Assembly (NCBI GenBank): GCA_018713115.1 | Contig: DVFS01000057.1 | Location: 1-42,076 of the forward strand | Origin: Candidatus Galligastranaerophilus faecipullorum | GTDB taxonomy: Bacteria > Cyanobacteriota > Vampirovibrionia > Gastranaerophilales > Gastranaerophilaceae | DNA: 42,076 bases | Reading direction: 5' to 3' | Part shown: one piece after another, positions 32,749-42,076 of the stretch | Numbering within the stretch: the first letter of the stretch is position 1 | Layout of the letters: each line of letters begins with the position of its first letter | Made by a program: the position numbers and the translations under genes | Notes under the pieces: generated by a model | The model's input: the letters and a program-made list of their open reading frames with translations, nothing else | What the model was told of the DNA's origin: nothing | Databases searched by the model: none

Positions 32749-34206
32749 TTATTTTGATGTCCACATATCTTTATGTAAAAGGGCTAAAAACGGTATAAGT
32801 TCCAGCCTGCCTATAAGCATATTAAAAATAAAAATCCATTTAGTTACGCTGCATAACGGGTCAAAACTTGCCATGGGGCCTATTTTGGCACTCAAGCCGG
32901 GGCCTATATTGCCAAGTGTGGTAATTGAACCGGAAATTGCAATTGCCGGATTTTTTTCAAGCAGCGCCACAACAAAAGAGCTGAGCGTAAAGATAAAAAA
33001 GTAAAATATACAAAATGCTATCATCTGGGAGCCGGTATCATCCGGAACCGGCCTGTTTTCAAGTCTTATCGGATAAACCGCGCTCGGGTGGATTATTTTT
33101 GCAACTTCGCGTTTTAAGTATTTAAAAAGAAAAATCCATCTTATAATTTTTATGCCGCCTGCGGTCGAAGCTGCACATCCGCTTGCAAACATTGCGGCAA
33201 AGAGCATGATTTTTGCATCCGCGCCCCATTTGATAAAATCGCATGAAGCAAATCCCGTTGTTGTAATAAGGCTTATTGTTTGAAAAGCTCCGTCAATGAG
33301 GTTATTTAAAAAACTTCCCTCCTGCTTTGCCTGTAAAAATAATGCAATACTTAAACTGATAAATACGGTAATGCCAAGATAGGTAAGGAATTCCTCGCTT
33401 TTAATAAATGCACTCCATTTGCGCTGAATGAAAACTCTGTACTGCAAAATAAAGTTCGCGCCGGATAAAAACATAAAAACGCCTATGACAATAACGGCTT
33501 TTTGGTTATGATACCCCATAATGCTTTCGGGATTAGGTGACAGACCGCCTGTTGAAACTGTCGCAAGTGTATTGCAAAGTGCATTGTAAAAGTCCATTCC
33601 GCACAGTTTGAGTGCAATTATCTGTACTATGGTAAGCCCCAGATATATCCCCCACAGCCAGCTTGCCGTATGTCTTATGCGCGGGGTGACTTTTTCTTCC
33701 ACGGGACCCGGAGATTCGGCAGAGAACATCTGCCTTCCGGCTACCGCAAATTTTGGCAGTACCGCAATAAAAAGCACGACAATTCCCATGCCGCCGAGCC
33801 ATTGCGTCATTGCACGATAAAAGAAAAGAGTTTTCGGATACAGTGAAAAGTCTTGTAAAATGGTTGCACCTGTAGTTGTGATTCCTGAAACTGATTCAAA
33901 AAGCGAGTTTGTAATATTTATGCCATAAAAAAGATAAGGCACGGCGCAGATTATTGCAAAAAATACCCAGGAAAAGAACACGCCGCACAGTGCCTCGGGT
34001 TTTTTTATGCTGTCTATATCTTTTTCACTTGCTTTTGGAAGCGTAAAAAGGAACCCGAGAATTACCGAGATAACGGAAGCGCATATAAAAGCAAAAGAGT
34101 GGACAGGTTCTCTGTAAAGTATGGAAAATATTACGGGCGCAAGCATTATAATGCTTATGTATCTTAAATTTGAACCTATAATATTTGAAACTATATTGTA
34201 TCTCAT
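32749..34206 (-). CDS. trkH: Potassium uptake membrane subunit, TrkH/KtrB family
   Basis: Membrane pore for potassium uptake, 485 residues with many hydrophobic helices. The four filter loops typical of the family are visible: SVSGITTTGATIL, LATVSTGGLSPN, TISLITTTGFASC, and GSITTLGNIGPGLS. The regions between them, such as TQWLGGMGIVVLFIAVLP and FASGCAASTAGGIKIIRW, also match TrkH. Its ATG overlaps the stop of the upstream trkA gene (TAATG), so the pore and its regulator are co-translated. The length is closer to TrkH than to the shorter KtrB proteins. Confidence 0.95.
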   Translation of the reverse strand: MRYNIVSNIIGSNLRYISIIMLAPVIFSILYREPVHSFAFICASVISVILGFLFTLPKASEKDIDSIKKPEALCGVFFSWVFFAIICAVPYLFYGINITNSLFESVSGITTTGATILQDFSLYPKTLFFYRAMTQWLGGMGIVVLFIAVLPKFAVAGRQMFSAESPGPVEEKVTPRIRHTASWLWGIYLGLTIVQIIALKLCGMDFYNALCNTLATVSTGGLSPNPESIMGYHNQKAVIVIGVFMFLSGANFILQYRVFIQRKWSAFIKSEEFLTYLGITVFISLSIALFLQAKQEGSFLNNLIDGAFQTISLITTTGFASCDFIKWGADAKIMLFAAMFASGCAASTAGGIKIIRWIFLFKYLKREVAKIIHPSAVYPIRLENRPVPDDTGSQMIAFCIFYFFIFTLSSFVVALLEKNPAIAISGSITTLGNIGPGLSAKIGPMASFDPLCSVTKWIFIFNMLIGRLELIPFLALLHKDMWTSK

Positions 34207-35552
34207 TATTTAAAGAAATCCTTGATTTTTGCAACATCCTGAGATTTTATAAAAATTAAAAGATTATCCCCCGACCTTATGAGTGTCTGGCCCTTGGGAA
34301 TAATTATTTTTCCGCCCCTCTCAATTATTGCGACAACCGCCCTTAAGGGAAGATTTAAATTCATAAGAGCGGTATCGGGGAAATCCTCTCTTACCTTAAG
34401 TTCCAGAATCTCCGCAAGTCCTCTTTCAACAGTTGCAAGAATTCCTGCATGGGATTCTATTATGCGGTTTTTTATTTCGTTAACGGCGGCTTCTTTGGGT
34501 GAAATTGCAACGTCAACACCTACTTTTTCAAAAAGAGTGGCTGTTGCAATCTGCCCCACTCTTGTTATTGCCCTTTTAACTCCGAGTTGTTTAGTTAAAA
34601 GCGAACAAAGCAGGTTTTTTTCGTCATTGTCGGTAACGCACACCGCAACATCGCAGTCGCCTATTCCCTCCTGCTCCAGAAGCTCAAGATTTGTACCGTT
34701 ACCGTTTAAAACCAGTGCTTTTTTAAGGTTCTGCGATAAAAATTCACATCTTTTGTAGTCGTATTCTATAACTTTTATTTTTAATTTTGTATTTTCAAGG
34801 CTTTTTGCAAGTTCAAAACCTACCGAGCCGCCGCCTATTATTGCAATGTTTTTTAAGTTGTTATCTTCTATAAAAAACTGTCCCGCCGTATTGTCAAGTG
34901 CGTCGGGCGTTCCCATAAAAATAGCTTTATCGCCCACTGTAAATTCGCTGTTTCCGTTGGGAATAAAAAGCTCTTCATCTCTTACGATACCGACTACAAG
35001 TGTTTCATCGTTAAAGGGACAGTCTTTGAGTTTTTTGTTTTTGAGTGTAGAGTTTTCTTTTATCCTGTATTCAAGCAGTTTTGCCCGTCCGTTTGAAAAA
35101 TATTCTACATCTACGGCATCCGGCACGGTAATGATTCTTAAAATCTCATGAGTTAAGAGTCTTTCGGGCCAGATTACATTATCTATATAAAGAGGGTGGC
35201 TTTTGTTGTGTTCTTCTCTTATTGCGCGCAGCGAATCGCGGCATTCTTTTTTGGAAACAAAACATACCGTTGCAGCGTCCGAGAGCTGTTTTGCCATAAG
35301 GCAAGCCACGATGTTGCCCTCATCTATGTTTGTACATGCAATAAAAACATCGCAGTTTTTTATGTCTGCTTCTTTGAGTGTATTTATATTTGAAGCGTCC
35401 GCACACATTACTGTTAAATCAAGGTTATTAAATTTTTCAAGATTTTTTGAATCGGGGTCTATAACTATTATGTCATGGTCTTCAAAGAATTCTGCAGCAA
35501 TTATCGAACCCGTTTCATTTGCGCCGTATATAATTATTTTCATACCCATCAT
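34206..35552 (-). CDS. trkA: Potassium uptake regulatory protein TrkA
   Basis: Cytoplasmic ring-forming regulator of TrkH. It is 448 residues with two RCK units, each with a Rossmann domain and a TrkA-C domain. The first starts MKIIIYGANETGSIIAAEF and the second NIAIIGGGSVGFELAKSLEN. The nucleotide-binding glycines are G-x-N-x-x-G in the first copy and G-G-G-x-x-G in the second. Both TrkA-C domains are visible (LKDCPFNDETLVVGIVRDEE; LMNLNLPLRAVVAIIERGGK). Three start codons lie close together (35552, 35549, 35543). The third gives the usual MKIII start, but none has a clear ribosome-binding site. Confidence 0.95.
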   Translation of the reverse strand: MMGMKIIIYGANETGSIIAAEFFEDHDIIVIDPDSKNLEKFNNLDLTVMCADASNINTLKEADIKNCDVFIACTNIDEGNIVACLMAKQLSDAATVCFVSKKECRDSLRAIREEHNKSHPLYIDNVIWPERLLTHEILRIITVPDAVDVEYFSNGRAKLLEYRIKENSTLKNKKLKDCPFNDETLVVGIVRDEELFIPNGNSEFTVGDKAIFMGTPDALDNTAGQFFIEDNNLKNIAIIGGGSVGFELAKSLENTKLKIKVIEYDYKRCEFLSQNLKKALVLNGNGTNLELLEQEGIGDCDVAVCVTDNDEKNLLCSLLTKQLGVKRAITRVGQIATATLFEKVGVDVAISPKEAAVNEIKNRIIESHAGILATVERGLAEILELKVREDFPDTALMNLNLPLRAVVAIIERGGKIIIPKGQTLIRSGDNLLIFIKSQDVAKIKDFFK

Positions 35553-35615
35553 TATTAACTAAACATTTTTAATTTCAAGTATTTAAAAATTTGCGTCAGG
35601 GCTTTTTTGTAGTAG

Positions 35616-38102
<2,487 letters not shown>

Positions 38103-38114
38103 GGTTTTATGCCC

Positions 38115-38972
38115 TTAGTCTAAATTTGTTTCATAGTTAAGGTCATAGGCACGGGCAATGTTTTGTACAAATTCGTGTCTTGTGCGTGTGCCTTCTTCAC
38201 TGTCAAGAAAATCATGTATTGATTGCATATTTTCGATGATTGTCTTGTGTTCTTTGTCGTATTTTTGAGGATTTGTTAAAAGCTGCAAAAACATCAGCTC
38301 TTTGAGTTTGGCTGCAATTTCTTCATTGCTTTTTGATGTGTCTACACCAAGATTTTCAAGCCGTTTTAATACTTCGGAACTGTCTTCATTTTCACAGTTT
38401 TGTCCTGTCTGATATTCAATATAATCTCTGCCCATTTGCGCTATATCGTCTTTGTTTAATTTGTAATCTATGCCCATTTTATCAAGCGCCATAAGGCATA
38501 ACATTTTTTCAAGTTCAAAATATAAATCTCTGTAGCTTTTTTCATTGTTAAGCGGGTATTTCTTTGTGAGTTTTGAGAATTTTCCGTCTCTTGTTATTGC
38601 TTCCTGGCTGTCTGCCGGTGTGGCAAGCAGAATGGCGATATCTCCGCTTGAAAGAGGCAGCGGAGAGGGATGTCCGTGCATAAGTATGGCATGCGGAACA
38701 ATTTTTCTTGAGTCAAGCGTGCAAGAATGCTCATCCCCGCCGTATTCTTCAAGTATTTCGCCTTCAGGGCTTATTGTATAGCCGTATTCGGTATTTTCTT
38801 CAATAATTTTATTTATGATTTTTTCCTTTGCCTCTCTCAGCGTTTTTGCTTTTTCCCCTTCCGTACTTTTTACGAAGCAATCGCACTCCATAGGTTTAAG
38901 TGCGGGGTTTGAAGCTCTTTTTTCTCCGTAGTTTGTCTGAATATTTCCTAAAAAATTAATTGCTCCTATCAT
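38115..38972 (-). CDS. Protein of unknown function with a JAB/MPN-like motif
   Basis: 285 residues; the family is not recognised. After an N-terminal stretch rich in Asn, Lys and Glu comes GYTISPEGEILEEYGGDEHS, then HAILMHGHPSPLPLSSGD (His99, His101, Ser108, Asp111), then IAILLATPADSQEAITRDG. The order resembles the JAMM metalloprotease pattern H-x-H-x7-S-x2-D with an upstream Glu, but the spacer is six residues, not seven. It could therefore be a variant JAB domain or an inactive relative. The C-terminal 120 residues are helical and acidic. There is no signal peptide. An AAAGGA site lies close to the ATG. It stands alone between gyrB (convergent, 12-base gap) and comM (divergent). Confidence 0.6.
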   Translation of the reverse strand: MIGAINFLGNIQTNYGEKRASNPALKPMECDCFVKSTEGEKAKTLREAKEKIINKIIEENTEYGYTISPEGEILEEYGGDEHSCTLDSRKIVPHAILMHGHPSPLPLSSGDIAILLATPADSQEAITRDGKFSKLTKKYPLNNEKSYRDLYFELEKMLCLMALDKMGIDYKLNKDDIAQMGRDYIEYQTGQNCENEDSSEVLKRLENLGVDTSKSNEEIAAKLKELMFLQLLTNPQKYDKEHKTIIENMQSIHDFLDSEEGTRTRHEFVQNIARAYDLNYETNLD

Positions 38973-39065
38973 ATTCCATCCTTTCTTGTTTTTTTTAAGT
39001 TCCTCAAGTTGAAAAATTGACTTTTATATAGATTTTGTAACAATAAATTAACATTTATCCGGCTG

Positions 39066-39074
39066 TGTTATAAT
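39066..39074 (+). promoter_or_regulatory. Extended -10 promoter directly before comM
   Basis: TGTTATAAT is a perfect extended -10 element ending 6 bases before the ATG at 39081. The expected transcription start falls on or next to the start codon, and no ribosome-binding site lies in between. This points to a leaderless mRNA. Confidence 0.55.
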
Positions 39075-39080
39075 TTTAAA

Positions 39081-40604
39081 ATGGTAGCAAAAATCACAAC
39101 GGCAACACTTATAGGTCTTGAAGCTTATAAAATAGATGTGGAAGTCGATGTTTTAAACTCGCTCCCGCAGGTTTCAATCATCGGGCTGGGCGATACCGCA
39201 ATAAGCGAGGCAAAAGAGCGGTTAAGGCTTGCCATTAAAAACTCTTCTTTTGATTTTCCGCAGACAAAAGTGGTTATAAACCTTGCTCCCGCGGATTTAA
39301 AAAAAGAAGGCACAAGCTATGACCTTGCAATGGCTGTGGGGATTCTTGCAAAGCAGGATATTGTCAAAGACATACCCTCTGACACGGCATTTCTGGGCGA
39401 GCTTTCACTTGACGGTTCTATCCGCCCGATTAGCGGCATTTTGCCTATTGTCTGTGCGCTCGGGGAACTCGGGATAAAAAAAGTTATCCTGCCCTATAAA
39501 AACCTTAAAGAAGCGAGCTTTGTAGAGGGTGTAGAGTCACTGGGCGCAAAGAATTTGTGCGAACTTGTGCATTATTTAAACAATGAAGGAGAACTGCACA
39601 AACTTGTGCAGAAAGTGGATGATTTTCTTTTGCTTGAAGACAATTTTGAAGTCGACTTTAAGCATGTAAAAGGGCAAAAAAACGCTAAATACGCACTTGA
39701 AGTAGCTGCCGCGGGCGCGCATAATGTCCTTATGTGCGGAGTACCGGGGTCAGGCAAGACAATGCTTTCAAAGGCTTTTGTATCTATTTTGCCGCCGCTT
39801 GAGAAAAGCGAAGCCATAGAACTTACAAAAATCTACTCTGCCTGCGGACTTTTAGACTATGATAAACCCCTTATTTCAAAAAGACCTTTCCGCTCGCCCC
39901 ATCACAGCGCTTCTGCGGCAGGGATTATAGGGGGCGGCGCAAAAGTGCGCCCCGGAGAGATTACCCTTGCGCACAGGGGTGTTTTGTTTTTAGATGAGAT
40001 GGTAGAGTTTCCCCGTCAGGTGCTTGAAGTATTGCGCCAGCCTCTTGAGGACGGTGTTGTGACGATTTCGCGCGCGGCGGGCAGTTTAAAATTTCCCGCA
40101 AACTTTATTCTTCTTGCTGCGATGAACCCCTGCCCCTGCGGCTTTCTTGGCGACCCTAAAAAACACTGCACCTGCAGCGACTATCAGATAAAACGCTACC
40201 GCTCGCGCCTGTCAGGCCCTCTTTTAGACAGGATTGATTTACAAATAGAAGTTGCAAGGCTCAGTGAGGATGAACTTTTAAACATTAAAGAGGACGCGGA
40301 AGATTCAAAAACGGTAAGGCAAAGGGTTGTCAGGGCAAGAAGCATCCAGCTTGAACGCTATAAAAAAGAAGGAATCCTTACAAATTCCGAACTCAATGCA
40401 AAACTTGTCAAAAAATACTGCAAAACGGATGAAGCGTCAGAGAATATGCTGCGGTTTGCAATTTCAAAATTTGACCTCTCGGCTCGTGCTTATGAGCGGA
40501 TTTTAAAAATTTCACGCACCATAGCCGACCTTGATGAAAGCGAAAATATAACCTCATCGCATATTGCGCGCGCCTTGCAGTTTCGCGGGATTACCCCCGT
40601 GTAA
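39081..40604 (+). CDS. comM: YifB/ComM family Mg chelatase-like AAA+ ATPase
   Basis: 507 residues. The N-terminal Lon-protease-like domain begins VAKITTATLIGLEAYKIDVE and includes NLAPADLKKEGTSYDLAMAV. The AAA+ core has the Walker A motif GVPGSGKTML (about 220), FRSPHHSASAAGIIGGG, the Walker B region GVLFLDEMVEFPRQVLEVLR, and a four-cysteine cluster NPCPCGFLGDPKKHCTC. The C-terminal domain has LDRIDLQIEVARL and FDLSARAYERILKISRTIAD. ComM is a hexameric helicase that promotes branch migration during integration of transformed DNA in Vibrio. Orthologues are widespread, so natural competence should not be assumed. The start appears leaderless. Confidence 0.94.
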   Translation: MVAKITTATLIGLEAYKIDVEVDVLNSLPQVSIIGLGDTAISEAKERLRLAIKNSSFDFPQTKVVINLAPADLKKEGTSYDLAMAVGILAKQDIVKDIPSDTAFLGELSLDGSIRPISGILPIVCALGELGIKKVILPYKNLKEASFVEGVESLGAKNLCELVHYLNNEGELHKLVQKVDDFLLLEDNFEVDFKHVKGQKNAKYALEVAAAGAHNVLMCGVPGSGKTMLSKAFVSILPPLEKSEAIELTKIYSACGLLDYDKPLISKRPFRSPHHSASAAGIIGGGAKVRPGEITLAHRGVLFLDEMVEFPRQVLEVLRQPLEDGVVTISRAAGSLKFPANFILLAAMNPCPCGFLGDPKKHCTCSDYQIKRYRSRLSGPLLDRIDLQIEVARLSEDELLNIKEDAEDSKTVRQRVVRARSIQLERYKKEGILTNSELNAKLVKKYCKTDEASENMLRFAISKFDLSARAYERILKISRTIADLDESENITSSHIARALQFRGITPV

Positions 40605-40636
40605 TTAGCCTGCATGGCTAAATTGAATTTTTCAAT
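40605..40636 (+). terminator. Hairpin terminator after comM
   Basis: TTAGCC-TGCAT-GGCTAA (40605-40621) starts right after the comM stop. A second small hairpin, ATTGAA-TTT-TTCAAT (40622-40636), provides the T run. The stem is only six pairs, so the strength is moderate. Confidence 0.5.
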
Positions 40637-40651
40637 GTATGTGTTTATAAT
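40623..40651 (+). promoter_or_regulatory. sigma70-type promoter of the thioredoxin-ccdA pair
   Basis: TTGAAT (40623-40628), exactly 17 bases, then a consensus TATAAT (40646-40651). The start of transcription would be near 40658, about 20 bases before the ATG at 40679. It overlaps the second hairpin behind comM. Confidence 0.7.
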
Positions 40652-40678
40652 TTAGGGGTAATTTTAGAGAGGTTAATT

Positions 40679-41080
40679 ATGAAAAATTGGATTATAGTTT
40701 TACTTGTATTTGCGATTCCTCTGGGTCTTTATGCCTATTTAGAGTCAAATTCGCTTGACGCGCGCGCAAAAGAGCAGCAGGCGGCATTAAATAATACGGG
40801 AAAAGCAAGAGTAATCAAGTTTTACTCTCCCATGTGCTCAGATTGCAAAAAAATCTCGGGCGAGATGGCGGGCGTTATTGAAGATTACAAAGACGCGGTA
40901 ACTTTTGAAGAAGTTAATGTTTCCGAGCAGACCGATAAAAATAAGGCTTTAATCAAAAAATACAAAATCACTCTTGTCCCGACACTTATTTTTGAAACAA
41001 AAGACGGTAAAAACTTCAAAAAAGTCGAAGGGTTTATTGAAGACGACCAGATTGAAAGCAATATCGTAAATATTAAATAG
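40679..41080 (+). CDS. Membrane-anchored thioredoxin-like protein
   Basis: 133 residues. One N-terminal membrane segment (about 4-20, WIIVLLVFAIPLGLYAYL) is followed by a thioredoxin fold with the redox pair Cys53-Cys56 in FYSPMCSDCKKI. Downstream come KYKITLVPTLIFETKDGKNF, carrying the cis-proline of the fold (VPT), and EGFIEDDQIESNI. The catalytic domain is probably on the outer face of the inner membrane, where it would reduce disulfides with electrons from CcdA. It is encoded 9 bases before ccdA under one promoter. The target proteins, such as apocytochromes or other envelope thiols, are not shown by the sequence. Confidence 0.88.
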   Translation: MKNWIIVLLVFAIPLGLYAYLESNSLDARAKEQQAALNNTGKARVIKFYSPMCSDCKKISGEMAGVIEDYKDAVTFEEVNVSEQTDKNKALIKKYKITLVPTLIFETKDGKNFKKVEGFIEDDQIESNIVNIK

Positions 41081-41089
41081 GTGATTTAA

Positions 41090-41800
41090 ATGGAGTCTTT
41101 GGTTTCTAATTTGACGGCGTATTTAAAGACGCAGGAGTTTTCATACCTTTTTCTTGTAATTTCATTTCTGGGAGGCGTTCTTGCTTCCCTTTCACCCTGT
41201 TCGCTCTCGGTTTTGCCCATAGTTGTGGGCTATGTAGGCGGATACAGCGAGGAGTCCGGTTTTAAAACCTTTCTTCAGCTTTTGTCCTTTGTATTGGGGC
41301 TTTCCGCGGTTCTGACCGTAATCGGGATAATATGCGCGCTTGGCGGCAGAGCTTTTGTATCGATAGGCGGCGCGTACTGGGTGCTGTTTGTCGCGTCGGT
41401 TATTTTGCTTTTCGGTTTAAATTTACTCGGGGTTATTCAGTTTAATCTGCCCGTTATTGTTAAACAAATGCCAAAAGGCGACGCGCACAGTCTGTTTATT
41501 TATCCTTTTATATTAGGCGCGCTTTTTGCGCTTGCCGCAACACCCTGCTCGACACCCATTCTTGTCGGCATTATGAGTTTTGCATCTCTCAGTGCAAACC
41601 TCGTGTATGCGGCGCTTATGCTTTTTATGTTTTCTCTGGGGCAGGGGTTGATTATAATCCTTGCGGGTGTTTTCACTTCTTTTGTGAAAAAAGTCCGTGT
41701 ATTCTCGGGGGTATCCGAAGTATTCTTAAAGATAATGGGTGTATTGCTTGTAATATCGGCGTTTTATATATACTTCAGCGTATTTTCAAGATTCTTTTAG
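41090..41800 (+). CDS. ccdA: CcdA-type thiol-disulfide transporter
   Basis: Carries reducing equivalents across the inner membrane from cytoplasmic thioredoxin to envelope thioredoxin-like proteins. It is 236 residues with six hydrophobic helices. The two redox cysteines are Cys37 in LASLSPCSLSVLPIVVGY and Cys153 in ALAATPCSTPILVGIM, in the expected first and fourth helices and each next to Pro. An AGGTGA site lies 7 bases before the ATG. It pairs with the preceding thioredoxin-like gene, the natural partner. Its last 4 bases overlap the convergent small gene. Confidence 0.93.
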   Translation: MESLVSNLTAYLKTQEFSYLFLVISFLGGVLASLSPCSLSVLPIVVGYVGGYSEESGFKTFLQLLSFVLGLSAVLTVIGIICALGGRAFVSIGGAYWVLFVASVILLFGLNLLGVIQFNLPVIVKQMPKGDAHSLFIYPFILGALFALAATPCSTPILVGIMSFASLSANLVYAALMLFMFSLGQGLIIILAGVFTSFVKKVRVFSGVSEVFLKIMGVLLVISAFYIYFSVFSRFF

Positions 41801-42000
41801 ATAAGAAGTTCCATCTCTTCAAATGCCCGAAGCGCTTTATCCGCCCTGTCGCAGAGAATGGCGCATATTGTACATTTACTCTCAATACTTACGGCAGAGG
41901 CGTTTTCAAATGTATCATTTTTAATAAACTCGCTCAGTCCTTTAATATCCGCAAGCAGGGAATTTAATTCCGAAAGTTTTTCAAGAAGTTTTATGTTCAT
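41797..42000 (-). CDS. Small helical protein with a C-x2-C-x3-C motif
   Basis: 67 residues, unrecognised. It is predicted to be helical, with a heptad-like N-terminus (LLEKLSELNSLLADIKGLSE) and the cysteine set Cys43, Cys46 and Cys50 in SKCTICAILC. There is no signal peptide or membrane helix. It lies tail-to-tail with ccdA with a 4-base overlap. The ATG lies within TATAATG and no ribosome-binding site is visible, so expression is uncertain. The three cysteines next to a thiol-transport pair may be chance. Confidence 0.5.
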   Translation of the reverse strand: MNIKLLEKLSELNSLLADIKGLSEFIKNDTFENASAVSIESKCTICAILCDRADKALRAFEEMELLI

Positions 42001-42076
42001 TATATCTAAAAAGCCCTATGCACGCGACCAGACGCAAAACCCCAGAGCCGCGTTTTTCTTTCTTTTGGTTCGTTTT
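42001..42076. other. Edge segment without an assigned gene
   Basis: Bases 42013-42055 are clearly richer in G and C than the surroundings, and T-rich sequence follows to the window edge. The minus strand is open here and in frame +1 relative to the small gene, but it shows no recognisable motif. It may belong to a gene or repeat beyond the window. Confidence 0.3.

Noticed and set aside
34279..34758. 159-codon plus-strand frame inside trkA
   Set aside because: It is an antisense shadow of a well-conserved gene with no recognisable motif.

Overview
The window is a compact, AT-rich bacterial chromosome segment with about forty genes, short or overlapping junctions, and no tRNA, rRNA, insertion sequence, prophage or CRISPR array that I can see. 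The best guess at its origin is a non-photosynthetic relative of the Cyanobacteria (Melainabacteria/Vampirovibrionia, for example Gastranaerophilales). The main evidence is the ATP synthase operon. It runs a-c-b'-b-delta-alpha-gamma with two different b subunits and no beta/epsilon genes, which is the cyanobacterial arrangement, yet it lies beside flagellar basal-body genes that cyanobacteria lack. This is an inference from gene order and protein similarity recognised by eye; no search was run.

Left part (1-7,400): the 3' part of a GDP-L-fucose synthase gene, a class I glutamine synthetase gene behind a clear sigma70-type promoter, then, on the minus strand, the seven-gene ATP synthase operon. 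A perfect inverted repeat separates glnA from the end of the atp operon.

Motility part (7,700-16,300): a NarL-type response regulator, a soluble histidine kinase, flgB, flgC and fliE form one tight plus-strand run. A promoter-like site then precedes fliF-fliG-fliH-fliI, which ends in a long hairpin terminator. This run supplies the proximal rod, MS ring, a switch-ring protein and the export ATPase. The attached kinase/regulator pair is a good candidate for a flagellar control system.

Middle part (16,300-27,400): a four-repeat S1 protein (minus), two overlapping WYL-type regulator genes (plus), and then a minus-strand run of MCP, CheA-receiver hybrid, HD-domain protein and TPR secreted protein. 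Divergent from the MCP gene is a plus-strand pair: a receiver-GAF-like-degenerate GGDEF protein and a double-CheW protein. Together these look like an unusual chemosensory cluster lacking cheR, cheB and a stand-alone cheY.

Right part (27,400-42,076): a Maf-type (DUF115) glycosyltransferase, possibly for flagellin. Next comes a plus-strand run of two secreted proteins of unknown role, lspA, rluD and a LapA-like membrane protein. After that are trkH-trkA potassium uptake genes (minus), gyrB with a proteobacterial-style insert, a JAB/MPN-like protein of unknown role (minus), comM/yifB with a probable leaderless start, a membrane thioredoxin-CcdA pair, and a small cysteine-motif protein at the edge.
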